Part shown: piece after piece, positions 34,185 to 43,384 of the stretch
Numbering within the stretch: the first letter of the stretch is position 1
Layout: each line of letters opens with the position of its first letter
NCBI RefSeq assembly: GCF_900115095.1
Contig: NZ_FOVH01000017.1
Span: 62,001-126,000, forward strand
DNA length: 64,000 nucleotides
Direction: 5' to 3'
DNA from: Actinomadura madurae
GTDB lineage: Bacteria; Actinomycetota; Actinomycetes; Streptosporangiales; Streptosporangiaceae
Notes under the pieces: model-generated
What the model was told of the DNA's origin: nothing
The model's input: only the letters and a program-made list of their open reading frames with translations
The model's database searches: none
Made by a program: the position numbers and the translations under genes

Positions 34185-37100
34185 TCATCGGGGCGGCTGG
34201 AGGACCCGGTCGAGCACCCGGGCGGCGGCGTGGCCGTCGTCGTGCGGGCAGTACCGGGCGGCGAACGCGGCGCGGGCGTCCCGGTATCCGGCCTCCAGAG
34301 CGGCCGGCTCGCCCAGCGCCTCGACGACCTCCTGCGCGGTCCGCAGCAGCGGGCCCGGGGCCTCCGCGTCGAAGTCGAAGTAGAAGCCGCGCACGTGGTC
34401 GCGGTAGCGCTCCAGGTCGTAGGTGAAGAACACCATCGGGCGGCCGGTGACGGCGAAGTCGAACATGGACGAGGAGTAGTCCGTGACGAGCACGTCGGTG
34501 ATGAGGAACAGCTCGGAGATGTCGGGGTAGACCGAGACGTCCATGACGCAGTCGCCCGGCTTGAGCCTCGGCCGGTCGGTGACGAGGTAGTGCGTCCGGA
34601 GGAGCAGGACGTGGTCGCGGCCCAGCGCGGCCCTGAACCGGTCGATGTCGAACTCCAGACGGAAGGCTCGCTTGCCGACCGCGTGGTGGAAGTCGTCCCG
34701 CCACGTCGGCGCGTACAGGACGACCCGCTTGCCCTCCGGGATGCCGAGGCGCCGGCGCACCGCCGCGGCTATCTCCTCCTGGTGCGGGCTGCGCAGGATG
34801 TCGTTGCGCGGGTAGCCGCTTTCGAAGACGTCCCCGTCGTAGTTGAACGCGCGCCGGAACAGCGGCACCGAGAACGCGTTCTGGGCGAGCAGGAGGTCCC
34901 AGCGGGAAACGTCGTACTCCATCCAGTCGACGCCCTCGGCGCGCTTGTAGGGCATCTTCTTGACGTCGTAGCCGAGCTTCTTCAAAGGCGTCCCGTGCCA
35001 GCACTGCACGTACGTCTGGTCGTCGCGTTTGGAGAACCACTCCTTCTGCGACCAGTTGCCGAAGACGTAGCGCGCGCGGGCGAGCGCCTCGTAGTGCTCG
35101 CGCGTACCTGCCAGGACGGTCCGGGCACCCGCCGGCTTACCGAACTGGCCGTTCTCGGTGACCCACACGCATTCCAGGTCGGTTTCGCGGCGTCGAAGCT
35201 CGTCGTAGATGCCGCGTGGGTTGCACGAGTACTGGCGTCCCCGGTACGCGTCGAATACGGCGAGTTCACGGACGGGCAGGTTCAGATGGCGCCGGTAGTG
35301 CCCGGAACGTATCCGCGCCTGCGCGTAGGCTCCGCGCTCGTCGTCGTCCAGGGCCGTCTCTACCCGGAGCACCAGATGGTCGGTCTTCTGGGCCCGGACG
35401 GTGATCCGGTGAAGGCCCGCCTCGTACGGCTCGGGCACGTCGCGCAGGGTGTGCCGTCTGAGGACGACGGGTTGTTCCTGGCCGCCGACGACGGCGAGGG
35501 CGTCCCAGGTACCGGCGACCAGCGGCCGGGACAGGCCGAGCACCGGCATTCGCGCGGGCGAGAACTTCGCCGTGAAACGCTCGCCGTCCCAGGCCAGGGG
35601 AACGATGTGCTCCTCGCATGACCGCCTCCGGCGGAGCGTCAGCGACTCCGGCCGTCCGACGCGGTCCACGCATGTGCCCGCCAGGTGCAGGGCACCGTCG
35701 GGCGACCAGAACACCTCGTCGACGGCGAGGACGCGTCCGCGGACGACGATCCGCAGCGTGCTGCGCCGCGTCCTGGCGATCTCGAGTTCCCCGCCGGGGA
35801 CCGGGAACGCCGTGCCCGCCGGATGCTCGTCCAGGTACGGCCGGACCCCGTCCGGCAGGAAGACCTCCCAGTCGCCCTGCCGCCGCGCCAGCCCCGCGAC
35901 CGGCAGCCTCGCCCGGAAACCGCCGCCGGCCGGGTCGACCGGGCCGGTCACCGTGGCCCTCCCCGCCCTGGGGGTGGCGGTGACCCGCGGCTCGCCGCCC
36001 AGCGGGGCGCGGCTCCAGCCGTCCAGCCACAGCTCGCCGCCCTCCAGATGGCAGCCGACGACCGCCGCCGGCGTGGGCCGGACCTGGATCACGAACCGGT
36101 GCCGCGCGGCGACGCCTTGGACGAGCACGTCCGGCGCGCACTCCTGGTCGTCCGGCCACTGCCGCGCGGTGAGCCGCGGGTTGGAGAACGTGGACCGGCG
36201 CCGCAGGCCCCGGTTGACGATCTCCACGCACGGGACCCAGTCGACTTCCCGCCAGCGCCCGAACATCCTCAGCGCGGACGGGTCGATCTCCGCGACGAAC
36301 CCGGACCAGTCGTAGGACACCGCCGACTGCCGCGACCGGGCGGTCACGTCCGGCCTCCGGACCCGCCTGACCGGCACGCGCATGATGCCCCGCTTGTTCG
36401 CCGCCACCAGCCACAGCCGGATGCGCGACCCGTCCTCAGTGGAGGAGTCCAGGTGCCGGATGTAGGCGTGGCCCTCGACGCGGAGCCGCCCGTCCACCCA
36501 CGTGGCCCCGTCGATCGCCGCCACCGGCCTCAGCTCGTCGGTCACGTCGTACACGTGCGACGGGACGGCCCGCTCCTCGTCCTCGAAGAACGGGAACTCC
36601 GCGTACCAGCGATGCCGCAGGCCGCGCCGCACCCTCGGCGCGTCCGCCGTCTTGCGCAGGTGCGCGAAGCGCAGGACCTCCAGCAGCTCTGGAAGCATCT
36701 CCCGGCACAGCAGGTGCAGTTGCAGGCGCGTCATCGCCGGCTGGCGCTTCAGGACGCGGGGGCTGATGTCTCCCGCCAGTTCCGCACCCATGGCGACGAG
36801 TTCTTCGCGGTGCTCGACGTGCGTCCGGGGGAGCGCCTCGAACAGGACGCGGAGCTCGATCGGGACGAGGGCGTGCTCGTCGTAGGCGTTCAGAAGCTGG
36901 GGCGCGTAGCCGGCCAGACCGTCCCGGACGGCCTGTGCCGACCGCATCCGCTGGCTGATGTTGTCCCAGTCGTAGCGGTCCTCTGTGATGGACCCGGGCC
37001 GCTTGCGCCAGTAGTAGACCGTCTCGCTCAGGACGTCCACGGACCGTGCCAGGGCGTGCGCGCGCGCCGTGACTGGAGGGTCCTCGTAGAAGCCCGGGGG

Positions 37101-37625
37101 AAATTCCAGGCCGGAGCTGTTCCAAAAGTCACGCCGGTAGACCTTGTTCCACGGCGTACGGTCACGCATGAGCAGCGGCATGGACGACACATGCGTCCTC
37201 GAACGCGACTCCTCGAAGACACCTTCGTGCAGGACCGACTGCCACGTCCTGTCCTCGTCCATCCGCTGGACGTTCCCGGAGGCGAGGTCGGACCCCGTCC
37301 GCTCCAGCGACCCGACCAGCCGCGCGTAGGCCTCGCGGTCCACGACGTCGTCGGCGTCGGCGAACGCCAGGTACTCGCCCTTCGCCTGCCGCACCCCGGC
37401 GTTGCGGGCGGGTCCCGGCCCCTCGTGCTCCCGGGCGACGAGGCGGAACCGCGGGTCGCGGGCGCACAGCTCCTTGGCGATCACCGCGCCGTTGTCGGTG
37501 GACCCGTCGTCCACCAGGACCACCTCAAGGTCGCGCAGCGTCTGGCCCGCCAGCGATTCCAGGCATTCCCGGAAGTACTCCTCGGTGTTGTGGAACGGCA
37601 CGACGACGCTGAGCTTCGGGGACAT
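34185..37625 (-). CDS. GT2 - CDP-glycerol glycerophosphotransferase fusion, paralogue B
   Basis: 1146 residues with the same architecture as paralogue A and clear similarity along the whole length. Here the GT2 domain is complete: VVPFHNTEEYFRECLESLAG, DDGSTDN (39-45), GPARNAGVRQAKGEYLAFAD and DADD (90-93). The TagF domain has YVQCWHGTPLKKLGYD (about residue 877), LYAPTWRDDFHH and VTDYSSSMFDFA. It is probably a bifunctional wall teichoic acid polymerase that alternates a sugar and a polyol phosphate at the inner membrane face. GAGGAGG precedes the chosen ATG. First gene of a two-gene operon made by tandem duplication. Confidence 0.9.
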   Translation of the reverse strand: MSPKLSVVVPFHNTEEYFRECLESLAGQTLRDLEVVLVDDGSTDNGAVIAKELCARDPRFRLVAREHEGPGPARNAGVRQAKGEYLAFADADDVVDREAYARLVGSLERTGSDLASGNVQRMDEDRTWQSVLHEGVFEESRSRTHVSSMPLLMRDRTPWNKVYRRDFWNSSGLEFPPGFYEDPPVTARAHALARSVDVLSETVYYWRKRPGSITEDRYDWDNISQRMRSAQAVRDGLAGYAPQLLNAYDEHALVPIELRVLFEALPRTHVEHREELVAMGAELAGDISPRVLKRQPAMTRLQLHLLCREMLPELLEVLRFAHLRKTADAPRVRRGLRHRWYAEFPFFEDEERAVPSHVYDVTDELRPVAAIDGATWVDGRLRVEGHAYIRHLDSSTEDGSRIRLWLVAANKRGIMRVPVRRVRRPDVTARSRQSAVSYDWSGFVAEIDPSALRMFGRWREVDWVPCVEIVNRGLRRRSTFSNPRLTARQWPDDQECAPDVLVQGVAARHRFVIQVRPTPAAVVGCHLEGGELWLDGWSRAPLGGEPRVTATPRAGRATVTGPVDPAGGGFRARLPVAGLARRQGDWEVFLPDGVRPYLDEHPAGTAFPVPGGELEIARTRRSTLRIVVRGRVLAVDEVFWSPDGALHLAGTCVDRVGRPESLTLRRRRSCEEHIVPLAWDGERFTAKFSPARMPVLGLSRPLVAGTWDALAVVGGQEQPVVLRRHTLRDVPEPYEAGLHRITVRAQKTDHLVLRVETALDDDERGAYAQARIRSGHYRRHLNLPVRELAVFDAYRGRQYSCNPRGIYDELRRRETDLECVWVTENGQFGKPAGARTVLAGTREHYEALARARYVFGNWSQKEWFSKRDDQTYVQCWHGTPLKKLGYDVKKMPYKRAEGVDWMEYDVSRWDLLLAQNAFSVPLFRRAFNYDGDVFESGYPRNDILRSPHQEEIAAAVRRRLGIPEGKRVVLYAPTWRDDFHHAVGKRAFRLEFDIDRFRAALGRDHVLLLRTHYLVTDRPRLKPGDCVMDVSVYPDISELFLITDVLVTDYSSSMFDFAVTGRPMVFFTYDLERYRDHVRGFYFDFDAEAPGPLLRTAQEVVEALGEPAALEAGYRDARAAFAARYCPHDDGHAAARVLDRVLQPPR

Positions 37626-37770
37626 GGGGCCTCCTCCTCGCCCCACAGAGCATGGTGACGTTACGCCATCACCTGAACACGCATCGCGATTGCCAGGCCG
37701 TCCCCTGACGCAGACTTGACCTCACCTGGCGGCCGTTGACCGGCGCATGAAGGTCGGGGGCCCCGGACGC

Positions 37771-39228
37771 TCAGGGAATCGGCAGCCGGTCCGGATGCGG
37801 GATCGGCGCCCCGGGATCGGCGACCCTGCGCGTGAACGTGCCGTGGAAACCGAAGGGAAGATGGTGCTTCAAGTGAAGCGTGGCTACGTTCTCCAGGTCC
37901 CGGGCGTCCAGGATGCTGAGCTGCGAGCGATGCTCTGCGGCGAGGTAGACCACGGCCAGCAGCCACCCATCGTCCTCAGCGGAATCGGTCGTGCGCGGGA
38001 CGAAGATGGGTTCTCCCACGAACGTGTGCGGCCCCATCCCATGGACCTCGGTCCGGCCGGTGTCGTTGTCGACCTTCAGGACGCTGTCGTACTCGCCGCC
38101 GGCTCCCGTGCGCCCGGTCATGTAGGTGTAGCGGTGCCGGCGCGTGGACCGCCGCCAGTCGTACTGCGGGAACTCACCGGGCCGCTCGGACAGCTGCGTC
38201 TCGATCACCCGCCCGGCGGGGGTGATCCGGTACCGCATGAGCCTGCTGGGCGGCGGGTCCGTGAAGCGCGTCCGGAACTCGGACAGGTCACGCCTGACCG
38301 CGGCGAAGTCCTCCAGCAGCACCAGGTCGACGACGGTGTCGCCGCCGTCCTCGAACGCGTTCGCGACGTGGACGTGGACGAGCGCCTCATGCTCCACGAT
38401 CCGTGCGGGGCCGCCGTCGCGCGGCACGAGCACGAAGCGCGTCCCCTTCTCCGGACGGTGCTGGATCGCGTCGAAGACGGGCGCGCCGCTCATCATGGTG
38501 CGCAGGTCGAACATGTACGGGTCCAGGACGAACACCATGTGGCGGGTCGTGAGCGCCACATCGTGGTTCCACGGCATGTTCAGCATCCGGACCTTGGCGA
38601 GCCGCCGCATCCGGCCGCGCCGGTCGACCTTCCAGCAGTTCAGGGCGGGCAGCGGGGCGAGATCCTGGCCGAAGTTGAACATCTCGCCCGTCGCCGGATC
38701 CCACTTGGGGTGGGCGGAGAAGGACTTGAGCGCGCCGCGCAGCCGTCCGCCGAAGTCGTACAGGCCGAGGGTCTCCAGGGTGTCGGGGTCGAGGCGGTGC
38801 GGGGGGCCGCCCTCCCACAGGGCCAGCAGCCGGCCGGCGTGCATCGCCACCCCCGTGTTCGCGACGTTCGCGGGCCCCTTCCCCTTGGCGAAGTTGGCCC
38901 AGAGACCGCCCGGGAGGGCCGTCCCCACGCCGGGGCCGCGCAGGTCGCCGGAGACCAGGCCGTGCTTGAACTGGCCCGTCCGGACGTAGCGGTTGCGGAA
39001 CCGCACCGACCGCCCGTCGAAGGCGAACTGCGAGACCATCCCGTCGCCGTCGAACAGGTGGTGCATCAGCGTCCGCCCGACCTCCCACTTCCCCGGGCCG
39101 ATCCGGTACAGGGTCCCGGTCAGGCCGGCCGGGAGCGCCCCGTCGATCGCGTCGATGACGTAGTCGTGCTCGTGCATGAGGGGGGCGAAGATCTGCCCCA
39201 TGTCCGGCGTGGTGGTGGGCAGGGACAT
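37771..39228 (-). CDS. carotenoid cleavage oxygenase
   Basis: 485 residues, retinal pigment epithelium 65/CCO family, a seven-bladed propeller with Fe(II) held by four His. Candidate ligands are in KSFSAHPKWDP, MPWNHDVAL, EHEALVHVHVANAFED and the C-terminal PFGFHGTF, all in the family order. It cleaves a double bond of a carotenoid or stilbene-like substrate. GGAG six bases before the ATG at 39228 fixes the start. No carotenoid biosynthesis gene is near. It is divergent from a TetR gene and sits under a promoter covered by a perfect operator, so it is probably induced by a ligand of that TetR. Confidence 0.88.
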   Translation of the reverse strand: MSLPTTTPDMGQIFAPLMHEHDYVIDAIDGALPAGLTGTLYRIGPGKWEVGRTLMHHLFDGDGMVSQFAFDGRSVRFRNRYVRTGQFKHGLVSGDLRGPGVGTALPGGLWANFAKGKGPANVANTGVAMHAGRLLALWEGGPPHRLDPDTLETLGLYDFGGRLRGALKSFSAHPKWDPATGEMFNFGQDLAPLPALNCWKVDRRGRMRRLAKVRMLNMPWNHDVALTTRHMVFVLDPYMFDLRTMMSGAPVFDAIQHRPEKGTRFVLVPRDGGPARIVEHEALVHVHVANAFEDGGDTVVDLVLLEDFAAVRRDLSEFRTRFTDPPPSRLMRYRITPAGRVIETQLSERPGEFPQYDWRRSTRRHRYTYMTGRTGAGGEYDSVLKVDNDTGRTEVHGMGPHTFVGEPIFVPRTTDSAEDDGWLLAVVYLAAEHRSQLSILDARDLENVATLHLKHHLPFGFHGTFTRRVADPGAPIPHPDRLPIP

Positions 39229-39246
39229 GGCCGTCTCCAACTGGCT

Positions 39247-39285
39247 ACACCTGTTTCCAGAAACGTAGATTCTGGAAACAGGTGT
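39247..39285. promoter_or_regulatory. perfect 16-bp inverted repeat, TetR operator
   Basis: ACACCTGTTTCCAGAA (39247-39262) and its exact complement (39270-39285) flank a 7-base spacer. It lies between the divergent carotenoid oxygenase and TetR starts and covers the spacer and both boxes of the oxygenase promoter. This is a textbook arrangement for repression by the adjacent TetR. Confidence 0.85.
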
Positions 39286-39290
39286 GTCAA
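39262..39290 (-). promoter_or_regulatory. promoter of the carotenoid oxygenase gene
   Basis: On the reverse strand a consensus TTGACA (39285-39290) is followed after exactly 17 bases by TACGTT (39262-39267), leaving a leader of about 30 bases before the ATG. A plus-strand TAGATT at 39266-39271 could be the -10 box of the TetR gene. Confidence 0.7.
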
Positions 39291-39299
39291 GATTGTCGG

Positions 39300-39941
39300 G
39301 TGAGTCCCCGCCCCTACGGCGGCGTCACCGCCGACCGCCGCCGCGCCGGCCGCCGCGCCGCGCTCCTGGAAGCCGCCCTCGACCTGCTCGGCACGGAGGG
39401 CGTCCAGGGCACGTCCCTGCGCGCGGTCTGCGCGCGCGCCGGCCTCAACCCCCGCTACTTCTACGAGAGTTACGCCGACCTGGACGCGCTGCTGGCCGAC
39501 GTCCACGACCGCATCGTGACCGAGGTCGCCGACGCCGCCGCTCAGGGAGTGGCCGCCGCCGGACCGGACGCCGACCTGCGCACCACCGTCCGCTCCGCCG
39601 CGATGGCCGCCCTGGACCTGGGCCGCGCCGACCCGCGCAAGGTCCGCGTCGTCCTCATCGAAGCGGCCGCCAGCCCCGTCCTGCGCGCGCGCCGGCAGGC
39701 CGCCCGCCGCCGGTACACGCGCCTCGTCATCGACTACGCCCGGCAGTTCTACGACATCCCGCCCGCCGCCGGGGCCCGCATGCACTTCGCCGCGACGATG
39801 CTGGTGGCCGGCTGGGGCGAGAACCTCATCGCCTGGCTGGACGGCGAGTTCGACACCACCCCGTCCGCGCTGGCCGACATGTTCGCCGACGCCGCCGAAG
39901 CCCTCGCCACCCATGCCGCCGATCGCGCACGACCAACCTGA
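39300..39941 (+). CDS. TetR-family regulator of the divergent carotenoid oxygenase
   Basis: 213 residues, GTG start 15 bases after the operator. DNA-binding helices are LLEAALDLLGTEGVQGTSLR and AVCARAGLNPRYFYESYADL. The C-terminal domain resembles the TetR_C_33-like group with GARMHFAATMLVAGWGENLI. The perfect inverted repeat between this gene and the oxygenase makes it the likely autorepressor and repressor of that gene; the inducer may be a carotenoid or apocarotenoid, which is a guess from the target. Confidence 0.85.
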   Translation: MSPRPYGGVTADRRRAGRRAALLEAALDLLGTEGVQGTSLRAVCARAGLNPRYFYESYADLDALLADVHDRIVTEVADAAAQGVAAAGPDADLRTTVRSAAMAALDLGRADPRKVRVVLIEAAASPVLRARRQAARRRYTRLVIDYARQFYDIPPAAGARMHFAATMLVAGWGENLIAWLDGEFDTTPSALADMFADAAEALATHAADRARPT

Positions 39942-39955
39942 CGTCCGGGCACTTC

Positions 39956-40459
39956 TCAGTCGGAGGGGATCTCCAGGTTGGAAAAGTACGGCTCCGTGAA
40001 GGGAAGGTCCTCGGCCAGCCAATGGCGCAGGGCACGGTAGAGGCCGCTGTAGTGGCCGGCCTTGTACGCCGAGGGCGTCACCCACCAACTCACGTCCACG
40101 TCGTACTTCGCCAGCTCTTCGGACAGCGGGGTGCGCCGTCCCATGGGATACAGGTAGCAGCAGCCGAGGTAAGCACCGGCGACGTCGTACACGGCATAGG
40201 CGAAGGAGTCGCCCTCCCGGAACTCGCACTCGTGCCACACGAGGTCGACGAAATTGAACTCCTCGGTGACCTTCTCCACCGGCCAGGAGCCGCCACGGGT
40301 CCGGCGGATGATGTCGATGCTCGCATTGATGCCGCGCACGTCATCGGCCAGATCGGCACGCGACAGCGCCCTGGCGACGATGTCGCCGTGGGTCAGCCGT
40401 GTGGGCACGGCGAAACCGGGCGGCACGGACAGTTTCCTGACGAGCTGGCCGTAGTCCAT
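39956..40459 (-). CDS. GNAT-like acetyltransferase
   Basis: 167 residues. FNFVDLVWHECEFREGDSFA and YAVYDVAGAYLGCCYLYPMG have the central beta strands of a GNAT fold, and the end has LYRALRHWLAEDLPFTEPYF; the acetyl-CoA loop is weakly conserved, so the assignment is moderate. AGGAGG seven bases before the ATG at 40459 fixes the start; the open frame further upstream is not translated. A single gene between the TetR and guaA. Confidence 0.6.
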   Translation of the reverse strand: MDYGQLVRKLSVPPGFAVPTRLTHGDIVARALSRADLADDVRGINASIDIIRRTRGGSWPVEKVTEEFNFVDLVWHECEFREGDSFAYAVYDVAGAYLGCCYLYPMGRRTPLSEELAKYDVDVSWWVTPSAYKAGHYSGLYRALRHWLAEDLPFTEPYFSNLEIPSD

Positions 40460-40594
40460 GGCGTTCCTCCTCGGGCGGCGGACGGCGGGCCGGCGGTCAC
40501 CGGCTCGTCGAGCGTGCCGCCCGCGGAGGGGGCGGGACATCCGTGCTCCCACGGATCCGCCACGGAATCACCACGGCCGGGCGGGCGGGACCGC

Positions 40595-42211
40595 CTACTC
40601 CCACTCGATGGTGCCCGGAGGCTTGGACGTGATGTCGACCGTCACCCGGTTGATCTCGCGGACCTCGTTGGTGATGCGGGTGGAGATGCGGCGCAGCAGG
40701 TCGTACGGGAGCTTCGCCCAGTCGGCCGTCATCGCGTCCTCGCTGGTCACCGGGCGCAGGACGATCGGGTGCCCGTACGTCCGGCCGTCGCCCTGGACGC
40801 CCACGGACCGGACGTCGGCGAGCAGGACGACCGGGAACTGCCAGATGTCGCGGTCGAGGCCGGCGCGGGTGAGCTCCTCGCGGGCGATGGCGTCGGCGTC
40901 GCGCAGGATGTCCAGCCGCTCGCGGGTGACGGCGCCGATGATCCGGATGCCGAGGCCGGGGCCCGGGAACGGCTGCCGCCAGACGATCTCCGACGGCAGG
41001 CCGAGCTGCTCGCCGAGCGCGCGGACCTCGTCCTTGAACAGGGTGCGCAGCGGCTCCACCAGCTCGAACTGGAGGTCGTCGGGCAGGCCGCCCACGTTGT
41101 GGTGCGACTTGATGTTCGCCGCGCCGGTGCCGCCGCCCGATTCGACCACGTCCGGGTAGAGGGTTCCCTGGACGAGGAACTCGACCGGCTCGGAGGCGTC
41201 CTCAGCACCCTTCTGGGGGGACGACCCCCCAGCTCCCCCGGATCCACCGTGGACTATTTCGCGGGCCGCCTCCTCGAACACCCGGATGAACTCGCGGCCG
41301 ATGATCTTGCGCTTCTCCTCCGGGTCGGTGACGCCGTCGAGGGCGGCGAGGAAGCGCTCCTGGGCGTCCACCACGTGCAGGTTCACCCCGGTGACCGCGA
41401 CGAAGTCCTTCTCGACCTGCTCGGGCTCGCCCTTGCGCAGCAGCCCGTGGTCGACGAACACGCAGGTCAGCTGGTCGCCGATGGCGCGCTGGACGAGCGC
41501 GGCGGCGACGGCGGAGTCCACCCCGCCGGACAGCGCGCAGATGGCCCGCTTGCGCCCCACCCGCTCCCGGACGGCCTCGATCGACTCGTCCGCGATGTTC
41601 ACCATCGTCCAGTTCGGGCGGCAGCCGGCGCCCTCGTAGAGGAAGCGCCGCAGGATCTCCATGCCGTGTGCGGTGTGCAGGACCTCGGGGTGGAACTGGA
41701 CGCCGAAGAAGCCGCGCTCCAGGTCCTCCATGCCGGCGACCGGCGTGACGTCGGTGCTCGCCGTGACCGTGAACCCGGACGGCGCCCTGCTGACGAAGTC
41801 GCGGTGGGACATCCACACCGCCTGCTCGTGCGGCAGCCCCGCGAACAGCATGCCCGGGGACGTGACGGCGACGGTCGCGCCGCCGTACTCGGCGACGTCG
41901 GAGTTCTCGACCGTCCCGCCGAGGGCCTGCGCCATCACCTGGTGGCCGTAGCAGATCCCGAGCGTCGGGACGCCGAGGTCGAACAACCCCTCCGGCACGA
42001 TCGGGGCGCCCTCGGCGTACACCGACGCCGGGCCGCCCGACAGGATGATCGCCTTCGGCCGCCGGGCCAGCATCTCCGCCGCCGGCATGGTGGACGGCAC
42101 GATCTCGCTGAACACATGGCACTCGCGGACCCGCCGCGCGATCAGCTGCGCGTACTGCGCGCCGAAGTCGACGACGAGGACGGTGTCAAAGGACTGGTCT
42201 GCGGCCACCAA
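40595..42211 (-). CDS. guaA: GMP synthase (glutamine-hydrolysing) with in-frame insertion
   Basis: 538 residues. The class I glutamine amidotransferase has Cys87 in LGICYGHQ and the His-Glu pair in QFHPEVLHT; the ATP-pyrophosphatase has the PP-loop LSGGVDSAVAA, and the C-terminal dimer domain ends DITSKPPGTIEWE. It makes GMP from XMP, downstream of GuaB encoded in the same window. Residues about 320-343 (GGSGGAGGSSPQKGAEDASE) form a low-complexity insertion between the helix FEEAAREI and EFLVQGTLYPDVVESGG, where homologues I recall have only a few residues. The insertion is encoded by DNA with an 8-bp palindrome. Confidence 0.95.
   Translation of the reverse strand: MVAADQSFDTVLVVDFGAQYAQLIARRVRECHVFSEIVPSTMPAAEMLARRPKAIILSGGPASVYAEGAPIVPEGLFDLGVPTLGICYGHQVMAQALGGTVENSDVAEYGGATVAVTSPGMLFAGLPHEQAVWMSHRDFVSRAPSGFTVTASTDVTPVAGMEDLERGFFGVQFHPEVLHTAHGMEILRRFLYEGAGCRPNWTMVNIADESIEAVRERVGRKRAICALSGGVDSAVAAALVQRAIGDQLTCVFVDHGLLRKGEPEQVEKDFVAVTGVNLHVVDAQERFLAALDGVTDPEEKRKIIGREFIRVFEEAAREIVHGGSGGAGGSSPQKGAEDASEPVEFLVQGTLYPDVVESGGGTGAANIKSHHNVGGLPDDLQFELVEPLRTLFKDEVRALGEQLGLPSEIVWRQPFPGPGLGIRIIGAVTRERLDILRDADAIAREELTRAGLDRDIWQFPVVLLADVRSVGVQGDGRTYGHPIVLRPVTSEDAMTADWAKLPYDLLRRISTRITNEVREINRVTVDITSKPPGTIEWE
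41213..41232. repeat. palindrome inside guaA (CTGGGGGG-ACGA-CCCCCCAG)
   Basis: A perfect 8-bp stem with a 4-base loop lies within the insertion-bearing codons of guaA (residues 327-333). Such G/C palindromes are common in intergenic repeats of actinomycetes, so this may be a small repeat element that landed in frame in an essential gene. Confidence 0.75.
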
Positions 42212-42433
42212 CTACGCCTTTCGCACGGCCGGAAGGGCCTCCCAGTCTAAGGGGGCGCTGCCTGCGCCGATGCGGCGCACCTCGCAGACCACCCTCACAT
42301 GGTGCGATCAGCCGATAACGGTCGGCATCCATTTACCTTGAGCGCACGCACCGGAGGGCTTCGCTCTGATACCTGTTGATGACGCCTCGTATTCGCCCGC
42401 TTCCCGTCCGCAAGCGACCTCCCTAGGAGTGCC

Positions 42434-43384
42434 GTGAAGCTGCTCGCCGCCGCCGCCCTGCTCGCCGCCCTCGCTCCCGCGGCGCCGACGGGGCCCTCCG
42501 GGCCGGCCAGACCCGCCCTGTCGCTCGACCGTGCGGACTGCGCGCACCCGGAGGCGAGGCTGCGGACAGGCGGCCATGGCGAGGAGCCCAACGAGCTGAC
42601 GCCCGCCGAGGCGGCCTCTGTCGAACAGCGTCTCAACCAGGTTCTGGACGGTCTGGGGCTGGCAGCGGGCTCGACAGAACGTCCGGACGGCTCTACGGAC
42701 CCTGCCCTGCAGCGCGCTGCTCAGATCACGATCCCCGTCTACTTCCATGTAATTCACGACGGCGCCAAGGGCAACGTGTCCACCGCGGCGGTCAAGCGGC
42801 AGATCAGCACGCTGAACGCGTCCTACGGAGGACGTAACGGAGGCGCGAACACGCGTGTCTCCTTCCGGCTCCGCGCCATCAGCCGCAGCGACAACGCGGC
42901 CTGGTTCGGCGACCCGGAACGCTACGAGGGGACGTACAAGCCGAAGCTGCGCAGGGGCGGCAAGGGGACGCTGAACCTCTACAGCGCCTACATAGGCGGA
43001 GACCTTCTCGGCTGGTCGACGTTTCCGTGGAAGTACAAGACCGATCCCAAGATGGACGGGGTCACGATTCACTACGCCAGCATGCCGGGCGGTTCCATCA
43101 AGCACTTCAACAAGGGCTTCAGCGCGACGCACGAGGTCGGGCACTGGCTGGGCCTCTACCACACGTTCCAGGACGGCTGCCGCGGCAAGGGCGACCGGGT
43201 CTCCGACACCCCGCCCGAGCGCGACCCCACGAACGGCTGCCCGACCGGTAAGGACACCTGCCCGTCCCCGGGGCGCGACCCGGTGCACAACTACATGGAC
43301 TACGGCCACGACACGTGCATGACGTCGTTCACCGCCGGACAGGGCACCCGTGTCCACAAGGTGTGGAAGGCCTACCGCGCCTGA
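42434..43384 (+). CDS. secreted M43-family (pappalysin-like) metalloprotease, copy 1
   Basis: 316 residues with a signal peptide (MKLLAAAALLAALAPAAP). The catalytic domain has HEVGHWLGLYH (233-243), the metzincin zinc motif, with a Met-turn in HNYMDYGHDTCM and two disulphide-type pairs (DGCRGKGDRVSDTPPE, NGCPTGKDTCPS). The GTG start has TAGGAG upstream. It probably degrades extracellular protein and matures by removal of the 90-residue N-terminal part. Its 3' end overlaps the convergent alkylation-repair gene by 13 bases. Confidence 0.88.
   Translation: MKLLAAAALLAALAPAAPTGPSGPARPALSLDRADCAHPEARLRTGGHGEEPNELTPAEAASVEQRLNQVLDGLGLAAGSTERPDGSTDPALQRAAQITIPVYFHVIHDGAKGNVSTAAVKRQISTLNASYGGRNGGANTRVSFRLRAISRSDNAAWFGDPERYEGTYKPKLRRGGKGTLNLYSAYIGGDLLGWSTFPWKYKTDPKMDGVTIHYASMPGGSIKHFNKGFSATHEVGHWLGLYHTFQDGCRGKGDRVSDTPPERDPTNGCPTGKDTCPSPGRDPVHNYMDYGHDTCMTSFTAGQGTRVHKVWKAYRA

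Noticed and set aside
37771..39941. carotenoid biosynthesis cluster
   Set aside because: Only the cleavage oxygenase and its regulator are present; no phytoene synthase, desaturase or cyclase is in the window.
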